From contig CM032815.1 in the NCBI GenBank assembly GCA_019155185.1, forward strand, positions 1,373,001 to 1,437,000: a stretch of 64,000 bases of DNA, in the 5' to 3' direction. The stretch is from Beaufortia kweichowensis. Lineage: Eukaryota > Chordata > Actinopteri > Cypriniformes > Gastromyzontidae. The position numbers and the translations under genes were made by a program. How positions within the stretch are numbered: position 1 is the first letter of the stretch; every line of letters begins with the position of its first letter. Below the pieces are notes generated by a model that saw only the letters and a program-made list of their open reading frames with translations, was not told the DNA's origin and ran no database searches. Below are positions 31,201-43,968 of this stretch, piece by piece.

Positions 31201-32197
31201 GCTTAACGGCTTGTTATTTGTAAGCACTTCACACGGGTACCATTTTGAAGCCATTTAGGCTGAACCGAAATCAGGGTGTGAGATTTATAGTGAAGGAGAA
31301 AATGTGTAAAATGAGGAGAGTAACAAAGAAGAAAGCGGTTGATCTCGATATGAGGAACTGTGGTGTGAAAATTTCATTCTGCACATCATTTGTGCTGTCA
31401 TCTCATTTGCATAATTTCTTTAGTGATTTGGACGCTAAAACACACAGACAGCATCCAAATAGTGTTTGCTTTTAGGAGGTGAAATTATTTTATTCCATCC
31501 ATGTCAGTTTTTAAACAATCAGATGAATCTGGTGGCAGAACAGGTAATTTGAAGAATAAAAATTCTGTCATTATTTACAGTATTTATCCAATCTTTATTT
31601 GGCGTAAAAAGCACTATGTATACAACACAGAACATTAGACTTTGGATAAATTCATCTGACAACTGCATAAACGTAAATATCACATAACAAACACTAAAAT
31701 ATAGATTTGCATGTTTGCTATTGATTCTGATCAAAAAATGAGATCATACGTGTGGTCAAGTCACTGTGTTTTGTTTGCTGATCTCATTGCCCTGACAGTT
31801 GACTCATGCAGATTGACTTTGACTCGGCTTCATCTTCTTTCATTTTAGACCCTTTAAATATTTAAAGCGAGGTCCTTTAACGTCATACCACATGCGGTGT
31901 AAATCACAGCGGACGTCGGCGCTCTGCACCTTTCAAACGCTGGAGAAGTGGCAACGTGGCAATAGCGGCTGATTGCTAATACCCTGTTTGTGCTGTTTCA
32001 GAATGGTAATTTGGCAATTTAGCGTAGCCGCGAGCACTTGCCGTGCTATAGCGCCCCAGTGAGAGGGGGAATAAATAGCATAAAATCAAATGAAATAACA
32101 TGAAATAAAATCAGGAAGAGTCTGCGTTTAGGGCTCATTACGTTTCCACTCCTGCGGAGGTGAACCTAAATGAGGCAAAATAACAATAGTGACACAA
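28213..32197. other. non-coding, presumed intron
   Basis: No exon was recognised. A purine-rich patch (28,660-28,760) gives long acidic/basic frames with no domain. A tRNA-SINE-like remnant at 30,130-30,310 is listed separately. The stretch 31,850-32,060 is less repetitive and moderately CpG-rich, and might be regulatory. Confidence 0.35.
30130..30310 (+). repeat. degenerate tRNA-derived SINE remnant
   Basis: Box-A-like 'AGTTCAGCTGGTAGAG' is followed by a short (AC)n, then 'AATGCACTATATGTCACTTT' resembling a SINE tail. Near 30,270, 'AAAAGGTCACAGATTTAAAA' is a decayed box B. It is two overlapping or rearranged fragments. Confidence 0.4.
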
Positions 32198-32478
<281 letters not shown>

Positions 32479-34224
32479 GAGTTCACTAAGAAGCCTTTAG
32501 ACAGAAAGAGAATCTATATGCTTCAGATTGTAACTATCGAAAGGACATACTGGAACAGCAACAGAGGAATTGTTTGATCTGAGAAATTCTGTTTCATTCA
32601 CTTAAACACACATATTTGATGTGGATAAATTCTGTTTGCAGTATCTTCTGTACAATTCTCATTCTTTTCCTCTTTCTCTCATCTCACACATTCACATTTC
32701 ACACTCCTAATCAAAAGCGAACCGTGCCTGACACATACAGCCTGTGATTTGGATCCAGGTTAATCTCAGTCACTCACTTGAGATATTATAAATGTCACAC
32801 AAGGGCTTCTTGAAAATCTCACGGCTTTAAAGACGTACAAATGACACGCTGGGCAAAATAGGATCTTGTCTGACTCCTCCATCATCCACATGACAGGACA
32901 TTGTTTTGTTAACTCAGACAGCAACAGCTTGCCCACCTGAAAGGACTCAAACCAGCAAGCTAAGCATGCTAATACATCTTTAATGCCTTTTAATATTTAA
33001 TCCACGTTTTATTATTTTTATTTTTAAACAATGAAACAGTATGTTGCTGCTGTGAAAATAATGAGACAAAATTGGTCACTAGACAAATTCATAAAAATGA
33101 CAATTACTTTCAGTCATAAAAATGTTCACTGCTAAAATCCTTGTTCCGCTTTATTCCAAAAAACTGCAATTTACCGGCAGTACTGAACTGTTGAAAAGAT
33201 TGGCAGAAAATAAAACGTCACATTAATTGTGTGGTCCGAACAATTTAACATTTCTAATGAGCTTTTATTGTGTTGTTGCAAATAGTTTAAGAAACCTATA
33301 AAATAAGTAAAATTGGATGTTAATTTCTTTGCTTTATATATTTATTGTATACATTATTATATATTACATTTCCTTGGTAAAAGCAAGTCGATGACTGCTT
33401 GTTTACATTTTTATTTTACAGCTATTCATAAAGCCAATTATAAAATAAAGCATACAAAGACTGAAACAGTATTAAGGATTTACAGTACAATGCTTGTGTT
33501 ATTTATTTGCAAAAAGTTTCAGAAATGTCTCTTAATGAGTTAAATGCTGTCTGTCTGACTGGTTAAACAGCAGGGCATTGTTCATGAATGTGTAAAAAAC
33601 AGCATTTTTGCAGCACAGCACATACGTTTGGTTTGATGAGTAGTAATTAACACAATTGGACATAAATAAACGAACACTGCTGGATATTTAACACCTAATT
33701 CTGAACAGGTTGCTTGTGTAACAAATCCCCCTGACCGCCCACTGTTAGTCAATGTTCTGTCACCAGATCTTTCATCGTCCACCAGGAACACCTGATTTAC
33801 AGCTACAGTGACTGAAATTCTTAAACATTTTCCTCTTTTATCATCGACGAAAGACGTAATGCACACGTTTTGAATCTCAGGATTTGTGGGTGTCTGCTGC
33901 TATGATATACAGAAATATTACTCACTTTATGTACATTCTGCTCACAGGTTTTCACAAAATGCACTTTATACAAATGTAAAATCTCAGGAAGTCTTAATGC
34001 ACAGTTTGCTATTTTGTCAGCCGCTGTTAATATTCTTGCTAAAATATAAAGATAACTGTAAATCATCGTTTAGTCAAATAAATTATTTCATTATGGCACA
34101 TTTACATCGAGTCTGAATGAGAGAATACAAATTATCGTCCACACAAACTGAACTCAATTACACAAAGGGCACGTGCATATCATTTAGCTTTTTTTTCTTA
34201 ATTAAATGCATTAACTTGTTAATT

Positions 34225-34330
34225 ATGCCTTACGTTTTATGTCTTAGGTCATGGTTTCAATCCCCATGGGATGCATATACTCATATGCCACGTATAGCAT
34301 AAATACACTGTACAGTAAGTACATGTGATG
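34225..34330 (+). repeat. tRNA-derived SINE fragment
   Basis: 'TAGGTCATGGTTTCAATCCC' is a box-B-like element. It is followed by 'CATGGGATGCATATACTCAT' and 'AATACACTGTACAGTAAGTA', which resembles the body of cyprinid tRNA SINEs. The 5' part is missing. Confidence 0.5.
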
Positions 34331-34699
34331 ATTTTCGCTGGTGTGTTAACACGGACCTAAATGACAAACTAAATGCTCAGTAGCAGAGGAAAACAAATTA
34401 GATCTAGCAAAAGCTCTCAAATTGGACTGGAAATGATATCATCTGGGTATTTTCACGGCCCTCTCTCTGCTAATCCATGAGTCATTGCCTGATAGGCAAA
34501 CGGTGACCATCTTCATGCAAATGGGCTAATATATCTAATCACGCCCACTAAAACAAGCTTTTTCCGAGTCATCTTTATTGCATCTCCTTCAATCTACCTT
34601 GTTGTCTTGCATTACAAAGAGGCACGGTTGTGTTTGTTTTTCATTTAATCTGGAATATTTGATTCATGCTCCTTAACGTGATTATGCTGGTATTCCTCT

Positions 34700-34900
34700 G
34701 CAACGTGCTCATCAGCTAAATAAACAAAAAGACCCAGCTGAGCAGTAAACACAATCAGCTCCGCAAACAATACGTGCTGCGGATGCTTGTATGCAAATAA
34801 TCACCTGCATGAATGCAGAAGTTTTCTTTGACCCTGCAAATAAATTAGGTAAACAGTCGCTAAATAGCTATATGTAGCCTCGCTGATCATATATCTATAG
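34700..34900. other. candidate conserved non-coding element
   Basis: This is a low-repeat stretch with an octamer-like 'TATGCAAATAATCA', 'CACCTGCATGAATG' and 'CAAATAAATTAGG'. Density of POU/homeodomain-type cores suggests an enhancer. The call rests on motif impression alone. Confidence 0.25.
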
Positions 34901-37061
34901 ATCAGATCCTGTGATCCTTGCATCAGTGCATGCAACTGATATTTAATGGTTCACTTCCTTTTATGGAAAGGCACCTCTGCTTTCCTACACAAAATAACAC
35001 CTTATTTCCTCAATTCACTTACTACACTTCAGAAAAATATTAGGAATTTCTAATCTGACCTTTATAAGGACCATATGAACCCTTAAAGTGAAGTTTGTGA
35101 TTATTTTGATGCTGAAAAATGCACTATCCCTATCCTCATTTAACATAAAAAAGGGAATCATAAATAAGTCAGTGTAAGCAATATGAAGATGCAGTGATTT
35201 CAAACATTGACCATCTGACCAGCTCGATGCATGAATGTTTGCTTAACAAATGATGTAAATTGGAAGGCGGGGCAATTAGTTTGTCTAACCAATGACAGAT
35301 GTGGGATTTTACAGGAGACTACCCAGCAAACATCGTACATCATTATTTCTTTATTTTACTATTATTTCATTAGTTAAACTCTAATTTAATCATGACTCGC
35401 AACAATAAACATAAACAAAAAAATGTAATATTTAAGTTATTTTTAAATAATACCTCAAATAAAGAGAATAAAAAGATTTGAAAATGTTTTAAAAATCTAA
35501 CATATACAATTTTTTAAAATGTAGTTTGGATTATGCATTTTCATGTGCGTCCGGTTAAAGAAATATTTTTAATAAGTATATTATTTTAAAAAAGTTTCAA
35601 AGTTGCCAGAAAGAAGTAGGAAAAATACGATAATTGAGATGTAGTGAACAAGAAGTGACCGGGCTTGATGACTGATTGTACGTAACCAATTACAAAATCT
35701 TGTGGCCTTTCTGATCTGAAAAACATTTTCAAATTCTGACTATTCACAACACTTTACAAACCATTGTAGTCCATATGTAAGTCAGCCTGAGGTCACGATG
35801 TAAAAACCGCCTCAAAATCAAACATTCTGCCATATATCTCTTGAAGGCAAAGTGAAAAGGACATAACTTTGATCTTTAAATATTCTGCCCGTCTCTTTGG
35901 GCCTTGTTTCACACAGTAGTTCAGTTAAACCCGAGACCCCCTGTAGCGACTGCCGTAGCCAGCGGCTCTATAAAACAATGGACATTAAAAAAGTCCTTTA
36001 TGTGCCGCTGTTACATTTTCCAATTTCTAGTAAGCTGAAGGATATAGAAATCATGAATCTCTCAAATAAGTGAGTCAAACAGGTACTACTAAGAATGACG
36101 GACAGCTCGGGCATGCCCATTACTCAACCGCATATATATATATATTTTCTCTCAGCTTGCTGTGTTTCTTCAAATGAACAGTTTAGAACGAGCTCGTATC
36201 TTGTGATTGATGGATGGTGGCCGAAATTTTTTTTCACAGACACCAACGCTGAGGCCCGGTAACAATGAAATATAACTTTTCTGCACATCAAAGAGAAAGA
36301 AAATAAAGGAGACATCTTTAAACCCGCATAAAATAATAAAACAGTCAGGAGGAGAAAAGAGAAGGTTTAAACTCATTGCCTCAAAGGATGATTGTTCAAG
36401 CTAAACCTGAATAAAATATACATGACGATTAAATAATCTCCACCTCCGCATGAATGATTCACTTAGTAATCAGTAATAAAACCTATCCTAAGCTTCAGTA
36501 TAGCGTCTATAAATATTAAAAAGCACATAAAGTTGATATTATAACCACATATTGATTGTTAGAAATAGGAAAAGGTAAGTGTGCCACATTAACCCTCTCA
36601 GATCTACAAAGAATCTTGTGAAAGAAAATACAGACCATACAAAGCAAATGTCAAGCTGTCAATATTTCATAACCAGACCTGGCCTCTCATTTTCAAACTA
36701 CTTTTATTTCGCCTCACTGTGTCACCTAGTGAAAACTTGCTAACAAAGACTTCTGAGCGGAGTTTTGAAGTTTGACGACTCCAGAGAAAAATCCCTTCAT
36801 CAATGACCGGTGAAATCAATGTCGACTGGACAGCCGTGCATCTGCTGTAATGAGCAAAACGTGAAAAGGGACCATCGCAGGAGGAGAGCTTTTCTAAAAG
36901 GGGCCGGGTCTTTGAGATGACGGGGATAAAGACGTGTAGATTTTTTGCCTTTCAACAACTCTGAATGTTAGCGTAGGCTTTTTTTATCCAAATGCCATTT
37001 TCTATTTTCTATTGAACAAAACGGATGCTTTGTGATCCTCCAGAATCTACCTAAAGGCCCT

Positions 37062-37084
37062 TCTCTCTCTCTCTCTCTCTCTCT
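37062..37084 (+). repeat. (CT)n microsatellite
   Basis: A short pure CT run, in the opposite strand orientation to the three long GA arrays. Confidence 0.9.
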
Positions 37085-38059
37085 CGCTGTAGGGATGGGT
37101 GTCTATGAGCAGCACTAGGGGTGTGATAATAGCCTAAAGCAGATGAGACTCAATCTCAATTCCCAGCCAAAGAGCTTAAAGTTTCAGTTACTTTAGTCTA
37201 TGGGGCACTGCTGTTTCGCTGACAACTGACATCTTTCAACTATGTGACTCTAATGAAATTTGTCTAGAACAGCAGTGCCGAGGACAGTCCAGCGAGGATT
37301 CCCTTACAAGCTTTCTTTATGTCTTACACTTGTTATTAAAACAAAAGACTAAAAATAAAATATCAAATTTAATATTTCTGTTTTACTGTCATTTCACTAA
37401 ATCATTCTCTCATTAATAATAACTCATAAACAGTATCTCAAGTTATGGGGTTGAGTATTATTATGGATCTGAAATTTTTTAATTTAATCATTTATGATCA
37501 ATAAATGAAAGTTTACTGCATTTGTCATTTTCAGTCTCAAAGGCTGATATAAATCAACATTTTATGTATTCTTCCGTTTTTATCAGATAAGGACAGCTAT
37601 TTTTCAAAAACCTTCAGCTTCAAAAGAATCAGTTCAACCAAAAATGTTATTATTTTATTATTTTTTCACCCTAATCCTGTTGGAACAACATTTGAGTAAA
37701 TGATGACAATGTTTGTTCTGTTTACCAAAAGAAAATTAACTTTTGACCTCTTATGGATTATGTAAAATAAACTAATGTACAGTAAGATGCACATGTTGTC
37801 CTTACGTTAGTTATTGGTTTATGGAGGCCTAGATATAAATAATCTCTCACATCTGAGGAAAACTTACCAAAGTCTATTATGCAATAAAAAGAGGTCAATT
37901 TTAGTAAGGTCTAAGACACGCTAATCAAGAGAGAGTGAGAAAGCAAACCAAAGCTGTGATGAGACTAAGAATAATTAATACAGGGAATAAAATTCATCTC
38001 CAGTATTCACTCAGCGAGCCCGAACAGAAGCCACAGCTGTAATAATGATGGATGGCTGC

Positions 38060-38470
38060 TCGCACCCTTGGCATTTCACATCAGCATAAAGCTTCTACAT
38101 TACGACGGCTTGAGAGCATATATGCATGCGCGTACGGCCCGCCGGGACCGCCAAAGCCTCTCTCAGGACCCCGCTGAAGAAAGACCGTCTCATCATTTAT
38201 GTGGAGCAGACTCTCCAGCTCTGTAAAAAGAATGGCAAATAAAGCTAAAGCCTAATCAAGGACTCTCATCAGCGAGCCTGGTGGCATTTTCCTGATTTCT
38301 CCAATTGAAACAAACTCAATTACCATTAGAAAGCTGCCCCTGTAATGCGAACGAACAATGGCAGGCGCTTGATGGATCCACGCGGCCCGTTAGCGTCCGC
38401 CTTCCTACAGCAGTCCGTCAAACTTTGGCGTGCGGGCCTTCTAATGGCTGCGATAACAGTGACTCATTAC
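38060..38470. other. candidate conserved non-coding element
   Basis: Balanced base composition, high CpG content and absence of repeat character stand out from the flanks. Homeodomain-like 'CTCAATTACCATTAGAAAG' is present near 38,313. There is no coding signature on either strand. Confidence 0.3.
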
Positions 38471-39840
38471 GATGTCATATCCTTCATGCCTGACTTCTTG
38501 TCAAGCCAGACAAAGACCTGATGCACGCTCCACAGCAGGAGCCAATCAAATCGTCGGAAAATAAGCAGGGGCCATTTGAAATTTCCTCTCGGTATAGACA
38601 ACGTTTGAGATTGACTGACAGTAAGAAACTGTGGAAAAGGACACTGACTGTATAATTTGGAATATATAACACCGTACGGCACAGCTGACGTCCTTGGATT
38701 CGACACATTAGGTTGCCTTTTAATACTTGGTAAGATGTGACTATATAGACTTTACTCTCTAGTGGACAGCATGCTCTAAACCTTACAGAAAATAATCCAT
38801 TTCACCACATACATGACCACTCTGTACCACTCAACAAAAATGTTTTTTTTATCTGAAAGTGTATATTGTAATGTTTGATATTACTGTTGTAGACAAATAC
38901 ATAATTGTGCCAAAACATTAATTTCTTAAATTAAAAAACTAAACTAAAAATAAATATATTTGTGGAATGGATGTTTTTTCAAAAAATCTTAATAACAGTG
39001 AGTAAATGTTTCCAAACTTTCGACTGGTTCTGTATATATACCATATATGTTTACGACAAAATACACATTTAAAATCTTGCCTGAGTGTATCCTGTTGATA
39101 TGTTTGTGTGTTTTCACAGGAAGCAGTGAAAACGACACTGATTAGAAATAGGATTTTATTGCACAGCAGCTCTTTAACCGTAACGCAGGCCTGATTTCTT
39201 CTTCCTACAAATGAGGCAGATGGCTGAATGAAACAATGCATTTTTCAGGAAGATTACCTTTAAAGACTGGGAAGTGTGGAACAATGCTTTGTTCAATGAC
39301 ATCCTAATTGTTGAGCCTGTCTTTCGCACACAACCACAAAATGACTTATGTCACGTCGCTTCGGTTGCTCCAACAATTAAAACCTCAGGTGGGGGAAACT
39401 GCAAACGGCAGAAGGGAGGGAAGCTGTTTGACGGTTTAGCAACGTTATAGTTTTTGCTGGTTTACCTGCTGAGTTTGGCTTTTCAAAAGCTGGGGAACAA
39501 AGCGCCCATGATGAACCATCCTGACAGCTAGTAGTTAAAATAAAAAGCAATGTCTAAAACTGTGTGTGTTCGATTTAAATCAGGATTAGAGTCACATGAC
39601 ATTTGGCAATGGAACAAAAGGAAAATTAAGAGCATTTGCTTCCTAAAAATACTTATTTAAAATCAACATTTGAGTGACAGAGAAAGAACAACTCATTTTT
39701 AATACTGTGGCGCTTTGGCACTATTTTAGAGAGTTTTAATACACAAAAGAAAGGCATTTTTAAACTCGCTGTAATAAGTCACTGGTTGCAAGTTTCTGCT
39801 GTAATTGTTTATTGTGTGACCTTCTATCTGTGTTAAGTTT

Positions 39841-39891
39841 AACTTCCTTTTATAAAGGATTTAACAGAAAAAAGTTCCCTTTTGCACACAT
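39841..39891 (+). promoter_or_regulatory. locus 1 upstream ETS-like/TGCA motif pair
   Basis: 'AACTTCCTTTTATAAAGG' (39,841) and 'AAGTTCCCTTTTGCACAC' (39,872) lie about 160 and 130 bp before the locus 1 start codon. Related pairs precede loci 2 and 3 at similar distances. TTCC is the reverse of the ETS core GGAA. A role in transcription is inferred. Confidence 0.4.
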
Positions 39892-40000
39892 ACTTGAATT
39901 ACTGGCACATACGCACAATGTGATATTATTTTGCCGGGTACTAGCCATACCATTTCTGTTCACGCAGTTGTTCAGTTGTAACCATCTCACCTGCAGTAAA

Positions 40001-41262
40001 ATGTTTGGGATTGTGAATGACAGTATAGATAAAAGTTCAATAATGGACAGAGGAGAAAGAGAAGAAAGGATTGTTGATATCTACATCACTGCGGAGGCTG
40101 TAAGAGACATTAAACACAATAAAGTGATGGAGGAATGTAACGCAACAACAACTCAACCTGCACACACAGGTAAAGAGTTCTGTTAATGATTTTATGAAAC
40201 ATAAAAAACCTTAAATAAGCATTTAAATATGCAAATGTTATCAGACTTTGCACGGTTCTGGTAACATAATGTTTGTCATTTTCAGGTAGTGAGATGAAGA
40301 GAAGATACAGATCAGTGATGGTGTGTTTGGTGGTGTTGTGTGTTCTTCTACTGACTGGCGGTCATAGTGTTGTGTGTCCTGATCTACACAAACAATCACC
40401 AGTTTCACATCAAGAACAAAAACCTCACAGAAGAGAGAAACCAACTGTTAACCAACTATACAAACCTCACAAGAGAGAGAGATGAATTAAAAGCCAAGTA
40501 CAATAATATTACAGATCTAAATGAACAGATAAATCGGGAGAAAAATGAACTGTTGAAATATCTACATGGTAATCTTGAACTACAACACATGCAATACATT
40601 TAATCTACCATAAAATGTGTAGTTTAGTGTTGTCAGAAATACAGATTTAAGAGCTGAATTGTGTGTGTTTACAGATGGATGGATTTACTATAAATCTGGT
40701 TTTTACTACATTTCATATGAGAAGAAGAGCTGGAATGACAGCAGAAGATACTGTAGAGATAATGGAGCAGATCTGATCATCATTAACAACACAGAGGAAC
40801 AAGTGAGTAGAAGATACTGTGTGTTTGGGGAGGGATGAGTACAAGGAAATACATTTTATTGTTTTATTTTCTCAGAATTTTGTTGAGAAAATATCTGATC
40901 AAGAAACCGTCTGGATTGGTCTGTCTGACAGTGAGAAAGAGGGCATGTGGAAATGGGTTGATGATAGCACACTGAACACTAGGTGAGAAATCACTAAATT
41001 TAACTGATTATTATCCAGTAAATGATTGATACAGTCAGTATCATATCACACAGAAAGCAACACTGAAGATCTAATACTGATCTGTTGTTTTAGATTCTGG
41101 AGGTCTGGAGAACCCAACAGTAATGCTGGTAATGAAGACTGTGCTGTGTCTTACACATCAAGGTGGTCTGACTGGCCATGTGATGTTACTTTTAAATGGA
41201 TTTGTGAGAAAAAACATTTTCAAATGAGATTTGTAAACACCAGGACCTTTACGTCATTTTAG
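40001..41262 (+). pseudogene. C-type lectin receptor locus 1, CD209-like, frameshifted
   Basis: Exons are 40,001-40,169, 40,286-40,568, 40,675-40,802, 40,876-40,982 and 41,094-41,262, all with GT-AG borders. Exon 1 is a cytoplasmic tail with 'VDIYITAEAVRD'. Exon 2 holds the transmembrane segment and a coiled neck with several N-linked sequons. Exons 3-5 form the CTLD: YYIS, 'RRYCRDNGADL', 'VWIGLSDS', 'WKWVDDSTL', 'GEPN', 'NEDC' and 'WICEKK'. The sugar-site motif is EPN with Glu two before the third Cys, but WSD replaces WND. Exon 2 has one extra G near 40,357 compared with loci 3 and 5 ('ACTGGCGG' against 'ACTGCGG'). This shifts the frame inside the membrane segment and stops at 40,485. Without it the product would be about 284 residues. 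It may be a pseudogene, a polymorphism or a base-call error. The neck has an extra 12-14 residues relative to locus 5. AATAAA is at 41,285. Confidence 0.85.
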
Positions 41263-41284
41263 ACGGTTTCTGTGAGAAGGTTAA

Positions 41285-41290
41285 AATAAA
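41285..41290 (+). promoter_or_regulatory. polyadenylation signal, locus 1
   Basis: An AATAAA lies 22 bp after the locus 1 stop codon, within an A-rich run. It is the nearest plausible cleavage signal. Confidence 0.45.
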
Positions 41291-41389
41291 TAAAAAAATA
41301 GTTAAACATACACTGTCATTACTGTATTAGAAGCTACATTTTTAGAGAAATACTTAATTATAATTATTTGTTTGATTTGAGAAAAAGGT

Positions 41390-41640
41390 GCCGCCGCATC
41401 GGGAAAAACATGAGCACGATGACTATGTCGCTCTCTCTTTGAGCATGCTGGCTGTGCGTCTACATTTAAAAGAACAAATTTGATTCATATATTAAATATT
41501 TTAAATGGATCATATATACACTTACAGTGTTTCTGACTGTTCTCTGGGGATTCTTATTTTTAGACTAGTCGAATAGTCGGTATCAAAACTACCATTTAAA
41601 CAATCAAATTAGCATAGAGCACATCCCTACATCCCTACTG
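41390..41640 (+). repeat. hAT-like repeat remnant between loci 1 and 2
   Basis: 'GACTAGTCGAATAGTCGGTA' with terminal 'AGAGCACATCCCTAC' resembles the ends of common fish non-autonomous hAT-type elements. The rest of the segment is not recognisable. Confidence 0.4.
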
Positions 41641-41665
41641 TCTCGTGACTTTTAGCTGTACACAG

Positions 41666-41700
41666 AAGTTCCTTTATGCAAATAAGTTCCTTTAATGCAT
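41666..41700 (+). promoter_or_regulatory. locus 2 tandem motif with octamer
   Basis: Two abutting copies, 'AAGTTCCTTTATGCAAAT' and 'AAGTTCCTTTAATGCAT', end 63 bp before the chosen start codon. The first contains a perfect ATGCAAAT octamer next to an inverted ETS core. A shared lymphoid/myeloid promoter module is inferred from recurrence at loci 1 and 3. Confidence 0.5.
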
Positions 41701-41763
41701 CAATACTTGCAACATTACCACACAAGCAATACAGCATCACTTACTAATATCACAACAGTGAAA

Positions 41764-42739
41764 ATGGATAACATGGATATATATGTCAATGCTGATGCTA
41801 TAAGAGGTAACCTTGGAAACGAGAATGCAGTTTCCAACACAACAAGAACCTTCACCTCACCATCACCTCAACTCACAGGTACTACGTTTTAACTATTACT
41901 TTGCTTTTTTTTCATCATTTGTGCAGTTGTTTGTAACTGTATGAGAGATTAACAGTATGTTTGTTCCCTCAGTGAAAGACTCTGTGAAGATGAGATGTTA
42001 CAGATCAGTGACGGTGTGTTTGGCGCTGTTGTGTGTTCTTCTACTGACTGCAGCCATAGTGTTGTGTGTGAAGTTCACTGGAGATAGAGAACAGCTAATA
42101 CTCAAGATTGACAATCTGACCAATGAACTTCACATTTGTCTTGGTAAAATAGCCAAGTTCCTTTTTTACTAGCAATGCAAAGCATCTCTGGAACAACCAG
42201 CAGTGTTGTGATAAATATCTGGTTGTGTTTACAGATGGATGGACTCGCTATAAATCCAGTTTGTACCACATTTCAAATGTGATAATGACTTGGAATGACA
42301 GCAGAAGATACTGTAGAGAGAGAGGAGCAGATCTGATAATCATTAACAACAAAGAGGAACAAGTGAGTAGAAGATACTGTGTGTGAGGATGTAAAATTGT
42401 TTATGATAATATTGTTGGTTTACCTTCTCAGGGTTTTGTTTCGCATATGGCTGGTACACAATTAATCTGGATGGGTCTATCTTACAGTGATGAGGAGGGC
42501 ATTTGGAAATGGGTCGACGGCAGCACACTGATCTCTGGGTGAGAAATCACTGAACTAAACTTATTACCCAATAAATGATCACTTAAGTTAGAAAAGTAAT
42601 GCAGATCTGTAATTTCAGGTTTTGGAGGGCTGGTGAACCTCACAAAAACGCAACTTGTGCTGCAAATTATTTGTTCGAGTGGGATTATTTTGTATGTTAT
42701 GCAGCAATAAAATGTATTTGTGAAAAGAACTTTAAATGA
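41764..42739 (+). CDS. C-type lectin receptor locus 2, CD209-like, degenerate sugar site
   Basis: Exons are 41,764-41,878, 41,973-42,143, 42,235-42,362, 42,432-42,538 and 42,619-42,739, joining to an intact 213-residue type II membrane protein. The 38-residue tail starts 'MDNMDIYVNADAIRG'; its YVN matches a Grb2 SH2 site. Exon 2 encodes 'RSVTVCLALLCVLLLTAA' and a short neck of about 22 residues. The CTLD has 'RRYCRERGADLIIINN', 'WMGLSYS' and 'WKWVDGSTL'. The carbohydrate loop is altered: EPH for EPN, Ala for the loop Glu, and WDY for WND. The conserved Trp of WICEK is Cys (KCICEK). Calcium-dependent sugar binding is therefore unlikely, and the ligand may be protein. An upstream in-frame ATG at 41,695 falls beside the promoter motif and was not chosen. 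ATTAAA at about 42,847 may be the poly(A) signal. Confidence 0.85.
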
Positions 42740-43760
42740 ATAATTACACCAATACATACCGTTTAAACATTTTAAAGATTAAACAAAATGATTCTGAGTT
42801 TTTTTTTTAGATGTTCTTCATGTAGAATTGTGTCTAACAACTGAAGATTAAAGCTTTAACCTACACGTGTATTACATGTATCATGGCGGCTTGATTATTT
42901 GCATAACAATCAGTAATGTAAAGTAATAGTTATACTTATAATTTACTGAAAATACTTGTTTTTCTTGTAACAAAATGTTTAATTTCACTTTTTGTTTTAA
43001 TAAAAATATTGTAAAAATGAATAAATTCTAAATGATACATTGTAATACTATATAATTATTTTCATTATTAAAGCATCAAGTAAATTCATTTGTATCTGTT
43101 TAACTGTATTTTTGGCCTGGTTTGCTTTATGATGTACATATCCACAGCATCTCTACACACTGTAAAAGTGGTAACATGCAATTGTTCATTTTATTGGAAA
43201 GTGACCTTAAATACCTTTTTTGGCGTAACCTAATAACAGTATTAAAGGTAACTGTATGTATGGTAGGAAATGTTGTGCGAGCATCTAGTAACAGTAGGTT
43301 GAACAATTGGAAGGTGTCATTTGTGTCAAACATTGTTCATTAAAACCCCGGGTTTGACATCAGTAGATTGTCCTCAACCAACAATACAGACGCAAGCAAC
43401 ATAATCGATTTTCTCTTGGATCAGTGGACACATTTGTATTCAAACTCTATGACACGCATGCAAGAAGCTCCAGATCAAGAGTGTAAAGAAGTCTCAAGTG
43501 AAGGATTTTCAGAGACAAAATTCTAAGACACTTATCAAACCTGTCCCTAAGAAGTCCCTTAGTTCAATAAGATACTTCCTCAGAGAAACTGAGTGTGTAG
43601 TTTTTGCTAATGCATGTACAATACATGTCAACATGTAAAAAGAAACATATATTATGTTTCATTTCAACAGCATGCTATCATACTATATCAGTAATATCTA
43701 TAAAAATGGACCTACTGTGACGTGTTTTAATATTCACATGCAAATGTTTAATTAGTTCTG
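42740..43760. other. intergenic, nothing recognised
   Basis: AT-rich spacer between loci 2 and 3. No lectin exon relic, RNA gene or strong repeat was seen. Confidence 0.45.
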
Positions 43761-43771
43761 TTATCTGTGGT

Positions 43772-43840
43772 AAGTTCCTTTATGCAGTAAGTTGCTATTA
43801 TGTGCAAATTACTCGACCGAGAAGTTCCTGTTTGCATAAA
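43772..43840 (+). promoter_or_regulatory. locus 3 upstream ETS/octamer-like motif pair
   Basis: 'AAGTTCCTTTATGCAGTAAG' (43,772) and 'AAGTTCCTGTTTGCATAAAT' (43,822) lie 130-200 bp before the start codon. The second carries a near-octamer in reverse (TTTGCATA). Around them the upstream DNA also shares 'GGTACTAG' and 'TTACCTGCAGTA' blocks with locus 1. Confidence 0.5.
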
Positions 43841-43968
43841 TATTTCAACATCAGCAGACGCGCACTAGTCACACACAGGAGAATGATTATTTAGTTGGTA
43901 CTAGTCATACTAATTCATTAAAATATGAATGTCAGTTGTCCAGTTGTTAGCATCTTACCTGCAGTATA

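Noticed and set aside
41695..41763. Upstream in-frame ATG for locus 2
   Set aside because: It overlaps the shared upstream motif, and tails of the other loci begin close to the DIY box, so the ATG at 41,764 fits better.
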